Shown piece by piece: positions 7,386 to 15,072 of a stretch of 42,357 nt of DNA (positions within the stretch are counted from its first letter, which is position 1; every line of letters begins with the position of its first letter). A model generated the notes under the pieces. It saw only the letters and a list, made by a program, of their open reading frames with translations. It ran no database searches and was not told where the DNA came from. The stretch is from a virus: positions 1 through 42,357 of the IMG/VR virus record IMGVR_UViG_3300046749_000201; one strand, 5' to 3'. Position numbers and translations under genes: made by a program.

Positions 7386-8084
7386 CTATGGTTTCCAGTC
7401 ATACCACTCCCTTCTGCGATAAGGCTTTCCAGGCTTTGCTTCCTGAAAGTGAAAAGAGATAGATAATCTTGGACTTAGAGTATCAACTCTATGAAATTTC
7501 CCTTTCGGGATATATAGTAAATCACCCTCGTCTAGTTCTACAACTTCTTCAACTGTAGCGTCTTTCAATCTATCGTGACCAAGGTCTTTACTAAACTCTT
7601 TATAAATGTACCAGCGTATCTTGCCTGATACATGAAATAAAAAATTGTCCGTTGAGTCAGCATGTATTGGAAAACAATGTGCATCCCTACGCTTACTACA
7701 GTATATATTAGCTTGACCTATTCCATATACTTTTTCAAACTCTTGGCATTGTTTCCACATACTTTCATTTAAGAACTCACTTAATGTAAGTATGAAACTG
7801 CTTCCTCTGTTCCACAAATCTAATATCTGTTCTCTACTATACTTCTTTTTGGACTTCTTCTTACACCACTTATTACCATCTGGTAATACTATTTGTAATT
7901 GGGGAGTCCTGTCCCAGCTACCGACATTTATTTGATTCAAATAGTTGTCAAATTCTTTCCAACTAAAATGGTTTTCAAATATATTATCTTTTGACTTAAT
8001 TATAAAATGTTTTTTACCTTTATACTCGTCTAAAAATCTTTCACGAGAGATAGGGTTAATTAAGTTATCAAAGGTAATTGACAA
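7386..8084 (-). CDS. Cupin/JmjC-type 2OG oxygenase
   Basis: 232 aa. Iron ligands are visible as H141-x-D143 ('FPIHADSTDNFLFHVSG') and H198 ('GDLLYIPKGKFHRV'), with the strand 'LSISFHF' after it. This matches the cupin_4 family that includes ribosomal oxygenases such as YcfD (arginine hydroxylase of ribosomal protein L16), though the target here is unknown. AGGAGA precedes ATG 8084. Overlaps the glycosyltransferase-like gene by 17 nt. Confidence 0.7.
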   Translation of the reverse strand: MSITFDNLINPISRERFLDEYKGKKHFIIKSKDNIFENHFSWKEFDNYLNQINVGSWDRTPQLQIVLPDGNKWCKKKSKKKYSREQILDLWNRGSSFILTLSEFLNESMWKQCQEFEKVYGIGQANIYCSKRRDAHCFPIHADSTDNFLFHVSGKIRWYIYKEFSKDLGHDRLKDATVEEVVELDEGDLLYIPKGKFHRVDTLSPRLSISFHFQEAKPGKPYRRREWYDWKP

Positions 8085-8856
8085 TTTTTGCTAACCTCCA
8101 CCACTCTCTCATTAGGTCAGGTCTAGGATGAGTAGCCTTTGCATGAGGTGTATACTTTGGATGCCATGGTTGGTAACTCAATGCTGTTAAATGTAATTGC
8201 CAAATCATATCCATCTCTAAATTTTCTTTATCTTCCCATGCAGGAGGTGTTTTACTCCATAAATCATACCCTCTAGGTATTGCTGAGGGATTCGTTCCAT
8301 CAAAGACATTCCATCTAGCGTCTAACATATGAACTAACTCTTTTGTCTTTTCTTTATGTGGACTACCTAATTTTTTCATGACTTGCCACTTATAAGAATA
8401 GTTTTTATTCCAATTAATTATATCGTCTATGGGGTCTACAAACTCTTCTGCTTTCTCACAATCTATCAAAAGTACACTATCACACCAGAAACCTCTTGGA
8501 TATCCCATATGAGCTCCTGCTTTACCATTATCTTGTAATGCATCCCATACCATTCCAAATGCTTTTCCTTCTAAGTCTGTATTATATAGTGCAGCTATGT
8601 CTCTAAAGTTAATCATATCTGTATCTGTGTAGAGTGCTTTTCCTTTATATCCCATTAGATGTGGAACTGCATATCTATAACAAGTAAATGGAGTGCCCCA
8701 AGTTTTTCTATTCCACCCTGGAAAGTCACTTGGTCGTAAGAATACTACTTCTACAGGCATTGTTGCATTTTTATGTATTGTATACAAATAAATCTTTTGT
8801 GCTAAATCATCATGAAGGTCACTTGTTCCTACAAATAGTTTAACTGTATCTCGCAT
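8068..8856 (-). CDS. Glycosyltransferase-like protein (DxD)
   Basis: 262 aa from ATG 8856, directly preceded by AGGAGG. The start 'KLFVGTSDLHD' and the acidic 'LYTDTDMINF' (DTD at 78-80) fit a GT-A fold of the GT8 kind, with 'GYPRGFWCDSVLLIDC' as acceptor-side segment. Such enzymes transfer sugar from nucleotide-sugars; acceptor unknown (DNA base, glycan or virion protein). Sits among oxygenase genes. Confidence 0.6.
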   Translation of the reverse strand: MRDTVKLFVGTSDLHDDLAQKIYLYTIHKNATMPVEVVFLRPSDFPGWNRKTWGTPFTCYRYAVPHLMGYKGKALYTDTDMINFRDIAALYNTDLEGKAFGMVWDALQDNGKAGAHMGYPRGFWCDSVLLIDCEKAEEFVDPIDDIINWNKNYSYKWQVMKKLGSPHKEKTKELVHMLDARWNVFDGTNPSAIPRGYDLWSKTPPAWEDKENLEMDMIWQLHLTALSYQPWHPKYTPHAKATHPRPDLMREWWRLAKIVNYL

Positions 8857-9346
8857 ACAATACCTCCTGTCCTTCTTCCATGTGCAAACAATGTGCATAT
8901 CTATTACCTATAACAAATATACTGCCCTCTGCAATAACATTCAATTTTATATTTCTACTTTTATAATTATATAAATCGTAATCATATATAGCTACTGTAT
9001 GTAGCAGTCTTAAAAAGTTTTCAGAAACTAATATTCTTATATCTCCTTTCAATGCATATATTATAGTCGCATCCTTACTAGGAATATGTAATCCCTTGCC
9101 TGAATGTTTAGCTGTCATGATATCAAAGAGAGGAGGAGTTTTGTATTGTTTTCCTACTTTACGAAAGAAGTCAAGAAAATCATCACGATTATCTTGATAC
9201 TCAGGTGTTGAAGTTTCATAGTCATCTCTGGAGTCTCTCCTATAAAATAAAAATGAGTCCATCCATGGAAACATATATTCATGTTGGTATATACCATAAT
9301 CAGCTATACCATTAACTACTTCTTTTACTTGTTTAGTAAGTTGCAC
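8840..9346 (-). CDS. Possible cupin-like protein, function unknown
   Basis: 168 aa from GTG 9346 (GAGGTAAAG upstream). C-terminal beta-rich stretch 'GDIRILVSEN...EGSIFVIGNRYAHCLHME' could be a degenerate cupin, but metal ligands are not convincing. Overlaps both neighbours, so it is part of the operon. Confidence 0.45.
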   Translation of the reverse strand: MQLTKQVKEVVNGIADYGIYQHEYMFPWMDSFLFYRRDSRDDYETSTPEYQDNRDDFLDFFRKVGKQYKTPPLFDIMTAKHSGKGLHIPSKDATIIYALKGDIRILVSENFLRLLHTVAIYDYDLYNYKSRNIKLNVIAEGSIFVIGNRYAHCLHMEEGQEVLYARYS

Positions 9347-9989
9347 CTTTACCTCTCATAAATCCTACTATTATATCTCTTTTGCCCCACTCTAGTGGTT
9401 TGCTCTCATGTTCGTGTATGCTAGTGAAAATAGTTAGACTTCCCTTTTTTCTCATCGATGGGAAACTATGTCTAAAATTCTCTCTCACTTTCATACTATC
9501 TGGTAGAAAATTACTGTCCATATATACATCAGGAACAGTATAACTTTCTACAATTTCTAAATCACCACCACCATATTCTTCAGAGTGGCTCAATTGTATA
9601 CTTAAACTTAGTTTTCGTACTGTATTACTAGACATAGCTTGTAAACTAGGTCTATGGTCACGATGTGGTCGAAAGAACATTCCCTTTTCGTCATATCTAA
9701 CCATGTTTATTTCGTGCCATTTTCTTTCTTGATGTAAATGAAAGTTATATGACCTATCATTATATAAGTTAACAGCTTTTATTAGTCTGTCATAGAATGG
9801 GAACTCTACATTACTTCTCTTTTTACATTTTCTAATCTTACTGTTATACCCTGAGTATCTTGTGGCAGCATACTTCCACTTCATATTCTTATTTATTTCA
9901 AACAAACTATCGCACTCTTCTTCTGTTAAAAAGTCTGGTATGTGTCCTACAATGTCATGTGTTTTATACTTACTCACTAATAATTTCAT
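9333..9989 (-). CDS. 2OG-Fe(II) oxygenase, PKHD/prolyl-hydroxylase type
   Basis: 218 aa. Motifs: H109-x-D111 in 'FFRPHRDHRP', a core 'RKLSLSIQLSHSEEYGGGDL', distal H194 in 'SIHEHESKPL' and R204 (KRDIIVGFMRG) for 2-oxoglutarate. This is the classic P4Hc pattern; substrate unknown. Overlaps the ParB-like gene by 20 nt. Confidence 0.8.
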   Translation of the reverse strand: MKLLVSKYKTHDIVGHIPDFLTEEECDSLFEINKNMKWKYAATRYSGYNSKIRKCKKRSNVEFPFYDRLIKAVNLYNDRSYNFHLHQERKWHEINMVRYDEKGMFFRPHRDHRPSLQAMSSNTVRKLSLSIQLSHSEEYGGGDLEIVESYTVPDVYMDSNFLPDSMKVRENFRHSFPSMRKKGSLTIFTSIHEHESKPLEWGKRDIIVGFMRGKGATY

Positions 9990-10404
9990 TATTAATTACT
10001 CCATCTTGCAATGTTAGTTGATAAGAATGTGCCCACTCCACATTTTCTGCTAAAATACAAGTAATAGTATCATAGCCTAACTTTCTAGCTAAACTTAATC
10101 TTTGATTGCCTGTATAGGCGAGGAGGGGGTAGGATTTTAGCCACGGTTGGTGGTCTTTTACCTGTCTTTGCGACTGATACCAGTTAGGATATGTGTTGGG
10201 TATCACTATAACTGGGTCTAGTAATCCTTTGTTATTGAATGATTGTGCAAGGTGTTTCTGAACTCTCTCATGTTTCACTGCTCTACAAATTAACTGTATC
10301 GCTGCATCCATAGGTTTAGATGTTGTTTCTTCTAAACCCTCTTTGGTCATTAAATATGTAGTTATTGGACTACTGTTTTTCGCTATTAACCTCTTTGGTT
10401 CCAA
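9970..10404 (-). CDS. ParB-like nuclease-fold protein
   Basis: 144 aa. 'NKGLLDPVIVIPN' (58-70) and 'YTGNQRLSLARKLGYDTI' (97-114) match the ParB N-terminal/sulfiredoxin fold, where the GxxR turn binds nucleotide. There is no HTH centre-binding domain, so it is unlikely to be a partition protein. Phage relatives are often of unknown role. Confidence 0.6.
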   Translation of the reverse strand: MEPKRLIAKNSSPITTYLMTKEGLEETTSKPMDAAIQLICRAVKHERVQKHLAQSFNNKGLLDPVIVIPNTYPNWYQSQRQVKDHQPWLKSYPLLAYTGNQRLSLARKLGYDTITCILAENVEWAHSYQLTLQDGVINNEIISE

Positions 10405-10645
10405 GTTCCTCCCTTGCTTCTAATTGTTTTATTCTATTAATTAATTCTGGGTATGCATCAAACTCGTGGAGTTCTTTACATGGGTGGCTATTTTCTTCTA
10501 ACTTTATTACTCTATCTTCTAATTCTTCTAGCCATTCTTCATTTTCTTCAAATCTGTCTTGTGCTGGTTCATGCTTTTCAAACCAGTCTGAGTGTTGGTT
10601 CATGGCTCTTCGCCACTGTAACATTTCCCAAAACCTACTGAACAT
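10370..10645 (-). CDS. Acidic coiled-coil protein, function unknown
   Basis: 91 aa from ATG 10645, which overlaps the end of the gene upstream. Residues 25-55 are a Glu-rich helix (EENEEWLEELEDRVIKLEEN). A longer frame to 10714 exists but lies within the upstream gene. No family recognised. Confidence 0.55.
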   Translation of the reverse strand: MFSRFWEMLQWRRAMNQHSDWFEKHEPAQDRFEENEEWLEELEDRVIKLEENSHPCKELHEFDAYPELINRIKQLEAREELGTKEVNSEKQ

Positions 10646-11234
10646 TTCGGATAACCTCTTTTGCTGCTTCCCATTCGTGTAAGTTCTTTGAAGGGATTGA
10701 TATTTCAAATACAAATCTAGGGTGTTCTAACCCTGTGTTTCTATCTGCTAACCATTGAGTTCCCTCCATGCTACCTGCTAATACTGTCCAGTCTTTTCCT
10801 TGGTGTTGGTCTGGTATTTTCTTTATTTGCCCATCTCCAACCCAATGTGTCACTCCAGTACCTCTATTATAAATAAATCTTATAAACTTTCTTTTCTTTA
10901 GATGACTGTTGTTCCATGCTGTCCAACCCCATTTCTTTGGTTGCACGGCAATCTCACTTACATACCAATTAGCTGTATCAGTGCTTAACTTCATTGCACC
11001 TAAAAATGCATTGACTGCACTATGTAATTCTTCTGAGGGATAACGCTTTGTATAATCTATAGTATTTGTTCTATCTACTGTAGGTGTTGACATAGCCATC
11101 TTATCTTTTAACCTTTTAAATGATACATCTGGTGCTGGGTGTTTATTATATGTTGCTACTTGTTTATAGCAAAACATAGCTAAGTAATGTAATTTAGCCA
11201 CTACTTGCTGGTTATTTAGGTTTACTTTCTCCAT
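10635..11234 (-). CDS. Conserved phage protein, function unknown
   Basis: 199 aa. Notable motifs: 'FIRFIYNRGTGVTHWVGDG' (~117-135), 'DRNTGLEHPRFVFEIS' (~165-180). The H and R spacing could hint at an enzyme, but I do not recognise the family. Lies between the spanin genes and a coiled-coil gene with overlaps at both ends. Confidence 0.5.
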   Translation of the reverse strand: MEKVNLNNQQVVAKLHYLAMFCYKQVATYNKHPAPDVSFKRLKDKMAMSTPTVDRTNTIDYTKRYPSEELHSAVNAFLGAMKLSTDTANWYVSEIAVQPKKWGWTAWNNSHLKKRKFIRFIYNRGTGVTHWVGDGQIKKIPDQHQGKDWTVLAGSMEGTQWLADRNTGLEHPRFVFEISIPSKNLHEWEAAKEVIRNVQ

Positions 11235-11613
11235 TGTTTAAATCCGCTGTCGTTACCTCTCGGTAATATACTACGACATCCTTGAGTTCTGTAATGTATC
11301 TTTTTAGTTCTTGCATATTATATGCCATAACTTCATAATCAGGTATGGTCATTGCAAGAAAGACTAACTCCCCTTCTTGGTCTTCGATAACTTTAAATTG
11401 TGATTCAAAGTTCTCAGGCGTTATGGTTAACCATCTTACCTCTTTTAAATCTATCTCACGAGGCATGATAGGTTGAACTATCGTCCTCTCCATTGGTTTT
11501 GCTACTACTTCTATCTGTTTAGTTGGAATTAGGCTGCAGCTGGAGCCCATCATCAAGGTCATCAACAACAACGCTGAGTTTCTCGATTTCTTCCATAATG
11601 TGTTTTGTTCCAT
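11212..11613 (-). CDS. o-spanin (Rz1-like lipoprotein)
   Basis: 133 aa. N-terminal basic residues, hydrophobic 'ALLLMTLMMGSSC' with candidate lipidated C26, then a periplasmic domain. Starts inside the preceding gene, which has i-spanin architecture; that overlap is typical of Rz/Rz1 pairs that fuse inner and outer membranes at lysis. The lipobox is not ideal (MGSSC). Longer than most Rz1 proteins. Confidence 0.65.
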   Translation of the reverse strand: MEQNTLWKKSRNSALLLMTLMMGSSCSLIPTKQIEVVAKPMERTIVQPIMPREIDLKEVRWLTITPENFESQFKVIEDQEGELVFLAMTIPDYEVMAYNMQELKRYITELKDVVVYYREVTTADLNNGESKPK

Positions 11614-11914
11614 TATTTATCTTCCTTTGCATATCAACTGGGTCGCCCATTATTTTGGCAGTCAGTTTATATTCTCTTATAAATTCTGAATATCTATTCA
11701 GTTCCCTTTGAGCGTTCTGACTCTTTATTGTCATCTCGTTCAGTTGTGTTGTTTGTAAAGCAAAGTCATTAGTCATTGTGTCTAATGCTTCTTGTTGGGT
11801 AGCGATTGCTCCCTCTAATGCTAGATTGTTTGCTTTTAGTGTGACATTCTCGTTGTATAGCCAATATCCACCTAGTCCTAGCACTACAATTATTCCTATA
11901 TAAAATTGATTCAT
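11519..11914 (-). CDS. i-spanin (Rz-like)
   Basis: 131 aa. One N-terminal membrane anchor (residues 4-20) followed by a long periplasmic coiled coil (~22-80) and a second helix. With the overlapping lipoprotein and the endolysin 400 nt upstream this forms a Gram-negative lysis cassette. Confidence 0.65.
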   Translation of the reverse strand: MNQFYIGIIVVLGLGGYWLYNENVTLKANNLALEGAIATQQEALDTMTNDFALQTTQLNEMTIKSQNAQRELNRYSEFIREYKLTAKIMGDPVDMQRKINNGTKHIMEEIEKLSVVVDDLDDGLQLQPNSN

Positions 11915-12099
11915 ACTTCTACTATCCTTTCTCCCTCTACTGTGACTAAGCAGGTTTCACACCAACCAAAGTCATCGTGTTCGCACTTGCCAAACTTTGC
12001 TCTTTTACGAGCATTGCTCTCGTGCATTGTTTTTACCCAAGCATCTGATGTATCCTGCCATGTTTTTGAATTTTCATACATTGACAAAGGATTTCTCAT
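11911..12099 (-). CDS. Small protein with Cys/His motif, function unknown
   Basis: 62 aa. 'CEHDDFGWCETC' near residues 39-50 may bind metal. Overlaps the i-spanin start by 4 nt and its own start overlaps the next gene by 4 nt. Confidence 0.55.
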   Translation of the reverse strand: MRNPLSMYENSKTWQDTSDAWVKTMHESNARKRAKFGKCEHDDFGWCETCLVTVEGERIVEV

Positions 12100-12320
12100 A
12101 TTTCTTCTATTCTGTAGTTTAGTCCTTCTGCTCCTCGGACTTCAATCGTATCTCCTTCCTCGGTTTGAAACTTTAGGTATTTTTCTTCTTTTGCGTTAAA
12201 TTTTCGAACTATATAAGTTGTATCATCAGCGTCTCCGAATATAGCATTATAACTAACAGTTAACTTATATGTGGGATATAAATACCTCAGTATTTTATAA
12301 TATAGTTCTTTCACTTCCAA
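12096..12320 (-). CDS. Small conserved protein, function unknown
   Basis: 74 aa, beta-rich with 'FGDADDTTYIVRKFNAKE' and 'LKFQTEEGDTIEVRG'. No membrane span. Overlaps the endolysin 3' end by 10 nt. Confidence 0.6.
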   Translation of the reverse strand: MEVKELYYKILRYLYPTYKLTVSYNAIFGDADDTTYIVRKFNAKEEKYLKFQTEEGDTIEVRGAEGLNYRIEEI

Positions 12321-12748
12321 TCCTTTCCACAGAACATATTTCCTTCGGCTACTCTTCTTCGAGTTAGTCCTTCAAGCACTTTACCCCCTGCTTTATTCCA
12401 TCTAAGCATTTGATTTGGTACTTCATCATAATCACCTGCATTTAATACTTTTAACATAGTGGATGCTTTCAAATTACCTCCACCTAAATTATAAGTCCAG
12501 CTAACTAAAGCATCGAATTGATTCTGAGCTAAAGGCGATGTTACACTATTGTTTACATAACCCTCATACTCTTCTAGTTCTACTTCTAACATATGGTCAG
12601 CGTGATCTTTACTCCACTCGTCTCCCTTTTGCACTCCTTTGGTATGACCATAACCTATAGTCCATACTCCTGCTGCGCACTGATATGCTTGAAGTTCTAA
12701 TCCTTCAAAATCTTTTATTAACTCTAATCCATATTGTGATGTTTTCAT
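12311..12748 (-). CDS. GH24 endolysin (T4-type lysozyme)
   Basis: 145 aa from ATG 12748 after AGGAG. Hydrolyses the MurNAc-GlcNAc bond of peptidoglycan. Catalytic E15 in 'KDFEGLELQAY', then 'CAAGVWTIGYGHT' with T30; the usual Asp is replaced by C24, a variant I recall in related phage lysozymes. C-terminal 'LTRRRVAEGNMF' is typical. No signal sequence, so export depends on a holin. Confidence 0.9.
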   Translation of the reverse strand: MKTSQYGLELIKDFEGLELQAYQCAAGVWTIGYGHTKGVQKGDEWSKDHADHMLEVELEEYEGYVNNSVTSPLAQNQFDALVSWTYNLGGGNLKASTMLKVLNAGDYDEVPNQMLRWNKAGGKVLEGLTRRRVAEGNMFCGKDWK

Positions 12749-12810
12749 AATTCTCCTGTAAGGAAGGGTTTTCACACTAGAGAAACACCCTTCAAAAACC
12801 TTCCGACAGT

Positions 12811-12942
12811 CTATATAAGAACGCCTATGCTATTAACAATTACACTTCCAAAACCAACGACCAATATTACATTCATCATTGCGTTACATAGTGTTCCGTC
12901 CTCACACATACCATCACGAACTTGCAACAAAATTGCTTTCAT
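12811..12942 (-). CDS. Mini membrane protein, candidate holin
   Basis: 43 aa (MKAILLQVRDGM...). One hydrophobic helix at ~22-43 (MMNVILVVGFGSVIVNSIGV). It sits between Hsp20 and the endolysin with GGAG upstream of ATG 12942. Position and topology suggest a holin, by inference only. Confidence 0.5.
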   Translation of the reverse strand: MKAILLQVRDGMCEDGTLCNAMMNVILVVGFGSVIVNSIGVLI

Positions 12943-12943
12943 T

Positions 12944-13324
12944 TTAATTTATCTCCAAGACTTTCCTCTTAGAATTTGGAGTTCGTGACAGAGTGATTGT
13001 CAGTAATCCGTCTTGTAGATTTACACTTTCTACTTGTAAGTCGGCGTTAAGAATAAATCTTCGTTCAAAAGATTTCAGACTTAATCCCTGATGAACAAAG
13101 CGCTCATCAGTATCTAGTTTTTGTTCTTTCTTACCCTTTAGTTGGAGTTCCTCGCCATCAGCGACTATCTCCAGTTCTTCTTTTTGCCACCCTGGTAAAG
13201 CAATCTCTATACGATAACTGCCTTTACTTTCGATTATATTATATCTAGGATAACTTGTCTCCGTGTATGTTGGGAGCGTTGGCATATCCAATCCAAGCCA
13301 AAATTTACTTAAATCTATACTCAT
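12944..13324 (-). CDS. Small heat shock protein Hsp20
   Basis: 126 aa from ATG 13324, preceded by GGAG. Alpha-crystallin domain at ~25-118: 'YRIEIALPGWQKEELEIVADGEELQLKGKK', 'SLKSFERRFILNADL', 'LQDGLLTITL', then the terminal 'KVLEIN' (I/V-x-I type motif for oligomer contacts). ATP-independent holdase. Phage Hsp20 genes are widespread in marine phages and thought to help virion protein folding. An in-frame ATG at 13363 with GAGAGG adds 13 residues. Confidence 0.85.
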   Translation of the reverse strand: MSIDLSKFWLGLDMPTLPTYTETSYPRYNIIESKGSYRIEIALPGWQKEELEIVADGEELQLKGKKEQKLDTDERFVHQGLSLKSFERRFILNADLQVESVNLQDGLLTITLSRTPNSKRKVLEIN

Positions 13325-13416
13325 TATTTTTCTCCATAATTCCTTTTCAGTAAATACTCGCATTGCCTCTCGGTCAATGCACCAAAATGCAAGTGAAACC
13401 TATCACTTACATACTA

Positions 13417-13456
13417 ATTATATCAATTTTTGACCGTGTTGTCAAGAACTATTTTT
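13417..13456 (-). promoter_or_regulatory. sigma70 promoter with AAAAATAGTTC box (hsp20)
   Basis: Leftward AAAAATAGTTC (13446-13456), TTGACA (13440-13445), 17-nt spacer, TATAAT (13417-13422). Leader about 45-85 nt depending on the start. The box contains the TAG stop of the 48-aa gene upstream. Confidence 0.85.
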
Positions 13457-13595
13457 CAGTATCATCGAAAGTAAGTATTCCTTTCTCTTCCAAATAATCT
13501 ATCGTCCCTCGTATTCCAGTCTGTTTTCCGAAGTAATAGGAACCAGCACAGGTAAAAATTAAAAATATTAAATAACTTATATCATTTTCATTCAT
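13449..13595 (-). CDS. Single-TM mini protein (48 aa)
   Basis: MNENDISYLIFLIFTCAGSY start, hydrophobic at ~8-24, then 'GIRGTIDYLEEKGILTF'. It has its own promoter (13603-13631) whose +1 is one nucleotide before the ATG, so it would be translated nearly leaderless. Function unknown. Confidence 0.65.
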   Translation of the reverse strand: MNENDISYLIFLIFTCAGSYYFGKQTGIRGTIDYLEEKGILTFDDTEK

Positions 13596-13602
13596 AGATA
13601 AT

Positions 13603-13631
13603 ATTATACCAACTTTTTAAGATGATGTCAA
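13603..13631 (-). promoter_or_regulatory. sigma70 promoter (48-aa TM gene)
   Basis: Leftward TTGACA (13626-13631), 17-nt spacer, TATAAT (13603-13608); +1 near 13596, ATG at 13595. Lacks the AAAAATAGTTC box (AAAATTTGCC instead). Divergent from the promoter at 13652. Confidence 0.8.
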
Positions 13632-13651
13632 GGCAAATTTTCTAGTTAATT

Positions 13652-13691
13652 AAAAATAGTTCTTGACTTTATTGGTTATCTTTAGTATAAT
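13652..13691 (+). promoter_or_regulatory. sigma70 promoter with AAAAATAGTTC box (SANT-bS21)
   Basis: AAAAATAGTTC (13652-13662), TTGACT (13663-13668), 17-nt spacer, TATAAT (13686-13691), followed by ATACAT and ATG. The +1 is exactly the A of the start codon. The segment TATAATATACATATGAAT is identical to that at the ligase start. Confidence 0.85.
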
Positions 13692-13697
13692 ATACAT

Positions 13698-13871
13698 ATG
13701 AATAAATGGAAAGACGAAGAAAAGCAGTTTCTAAAGCGTCATTACAACTCAATGCCGACTGATGAAATTGCCACCAAAATAAACAAAACGAAAGAGCAAA
13801 TCTACTCGCAAGTTTTCTACTTAAGGAAACGCGGTTGGACTTTTAATCGGAGGTCAGATGCCCAGTATTGA
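13698..13871 (+). CDS. Myb/SANT-like small DNA-binding protein
   Basis: 57 aa. 'WKDEEKQFLKRHYNSMPTDE', 'IATKINKTKEQIYSQVFYLRKRGW' is a short HTH/SANT pattern with a tryptophan at each end of the domain. Likely DNA-binding regulator. First gene of the only rightward pair in the left half, probably expressed from a leaderless mRNA; it overlaps the bS21 gene by 14 nt. Confidence 0.65.
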   Translation: MNKWKDEEKQFLKRHYNSMPTDEIATKINKTKEQIYSQVFYLRKRGWTFNRRSDAQY

Positions 13872-14094
13872 CATGAAAGGCATGAGTTTTGAGAAAGGTA
13901 TTCGTATTTTTCGAAGAAAATGTGAACGAGCAGGGATAAAAGACAGGTGTAGAGAGAAAGAATACTATGTCAAACCCAATGTCAAAAAGAATGAGAAGAA
14001 CAATTATACGAAACGAAAACGCAAATTGGACTTACAAAAGTCAAAGGAACTCGAATTTAGAAAGAAACTCTCAATGAGAAATAGAGGTGTTTGA
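13858..14094 (+). CDS. rpsU: Phage-encoded ribosomal protein bS21
   Basis: 78 aa. 'SFEKGIRIFRRKCERAGIKD' then 'CREKEYYVKPNVKK' and a basic tail match bS21, a 30S protein at the anti-Shine-Dalgarno region (usual length about 70). Phage bS21 genes are known and are proposed to replace the host copy and favour phage initiation. Here it follows a SANT protein in a genome where several genes appear leaderless, which makes a role in start-site selection attractive but unproven. Confidence 0.85.
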   Translation: MPSIDMKGMSFEKGIRIFRRKCERAGIKDRCREKEYYVKPNVKKNEKNNYTKRKRKLDLQKSKELEFRKKLSMRNRGV

Positions 14095-14209
14095 AAATTC
14101 TCTATATAACATAACTAAATTTTACAATCGTAATTCAAACTAAAAAATATTTTTTCGTATCTAAAGTGTATTCCTACACACCATTACATATACCACCGAA
14201 AAACACATC
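14095..14209. other. AT-rich spacer
   Basis: No supported gene. Contains AAAAAATATTTTTT and a weak GTGT/ACAC hairpin; possibly the untranslated tail and end of the bS21 transcript. Confidence 0.4.
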
Positions 14210-14238
14210 TTGCTTTCTTTTTAAAGTTGTGATATAAT
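14210..14238 (+). promoter_or_regulatory. sigma70-like promoter for small RNA
   Basis: TTGCTT (14210-14215), 17-nt spacer, TATAAT (14233-14238); +1 near 14245. No ORF follows. Confidence 0.6.
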
Positions 14239-14244
14239 ATAATC

Positions 14245-14435
14245 ATAAATTATGATAGTTAACCAAAACAAATCACTGACTGCTCTCTCTTATCTAATCT
14301 GAGACTGGAAAGCTGGAACGAAGCGTAAGCGAGAGTGACAGCGTGTCTCTAATCTAGATAAATTAAGAGAGCTAATTGTGTTAACAATATCAATTCATGA
14401 AACCAAACAATAACCTGTTCTGGGTTATTTTAAAT
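14245..14435 (+). ncRNA. Structured small RNA, about 190 nt, unassigned
   Basis: Noncoding stretch with promoter and terminator. Nested pairings: CTCTC(TTA) 14285-14292 with (TAA)GAGAG 14364-14371; alternative TTATCTA 14290-14296 with TAGATAA 14355-14361; GAGAC 14301-14305 with GTCTC 14345-14349; GCTG 14312-14315 with CAGC 14339-14342; apical GC-GTAA-GC (GNRA type) 14323-14330. Ends with AATAACC (14409-14415)/GGTTATT (14423-14429) and TTTTAAATT. No known RNA family recognised; it separates the rightward bS21 unit from the convergent leftward operon. Confidence 0.55.
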
Positions 14436-14512
14436 TCCAAATAATAAATCAATTACTACAAAACCCTTTCCAATTACTCCAATTTGCACAAACCAAAATT
14501 TTTTAAAGGCAA

Positions 14513-14537
14513 GAAAAAACCACTACGATGAGTGGCT
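14513..14537 (-). terminator. Intrinsic terminator of the 18.8-14.5 kb operon
   Basis: Leftward RNA AGCCACU (14531-14537), loop CAUCGU, AGUGGUU (14518-14524), then a run of U. Directly after the last leftward gene. Confidence 0.75.
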
Positions 14538-14563
14538 ACTTTCTTTGTTTTCTCCTAGTTATG

Positions 14564-14767
14564 TCAAAACCATGAGTCTTTAGACCTTGGAACATTATCA
14601 TCTTGTAGTATTCGTATTCTTTGAACTGGTAATGTTTCTCTATGACCATTCGGAAATCTTAGTCTTGCTTTCATACCCGTTGGGGCTTCTGTAAGTCCCA
14701 TGACCTCAGCATACTGTCCATGTTTTTCTACTAACTCATCCATTCTTCCTAGTTTACACACTCTCAT
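14564..14767 (-). CDS. Small SH3-like protein, function unknown
   Basis: 67 aa, last gene of the leftward operon. 'MKARLRFPNGHRETLPVQRIRIL' has the strand pattern of small SH3/KOW-like barrels, as in the genes at 15214 and 16094. Four-nt overlap with the HTH gene. Confidence 0.55.
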   Translation of the reverse strand: MRVCKLGRMDELVEKHGQYAEVMGLTEAPTGMKARLRFPNGHRETLPVQRIRILQDDNVPRSKDSWF

Positions 14768-15072
14768 ATTGCACTCCTTAAATTTTTTAGTGTTGACTTT
14801 GGTGCTTTCTCTAACCCCGCTAGGGCTGTGGTAGAGAGTTCTAACCTCTCAGCTAGTTGTTGCACTATTTCTAATTTTGTTTCAGGTTTCTCCCCAGTTT
14901 TGGTGACATATTCTGTCTTTAGATAAACTCCTTCCCTACTTAGTTTACCTATGATAGATTTTATACTCTTGTCCATACTTTTAGCTAGATTTTCTACTGT
15001 TTCTCTAGTCGGATTAGCACTATATTGTTCTATCATTTGCTCTACTTGTTCTTCTGTGTAGTTTACTGCCAT
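14764..15072 (-). CDS. Myb/SANT-like HTH protein, paralogue 2
   Basis: 102 aa from ATG 15072 (GGGAG upstream). 'NYTEEQVEQMIEQYSANPTR', 'ETVENLAKSMDKSIKSIIGKLSREGVYLK' is near-identical in plan to paralogue 3 at 20169 and related to paralogue 1 at 2788. C-terminal domain 'KLEIVQQLAERLELS'. Likely sequence-specific DNA-binding regulator or nucleoid factor; found in marine T4-like phages. Confidence 0.65.
   Translation of the reverse strand: MAVNYTEEQVEQMIEQYSANPTRETVENLAKSMDKSIKSIIGKLSREGVYLKTEYVTKTGEKPETKLEIVQQLAERLELSTTALAGLEKAPKSTLKNLRSAI

Noticed and set aside
14245-14435. Hammerhead or twister ribozyme
   Set aside because: No CUGAUGA/GAAA core nor a twister-type conserved loop was found.
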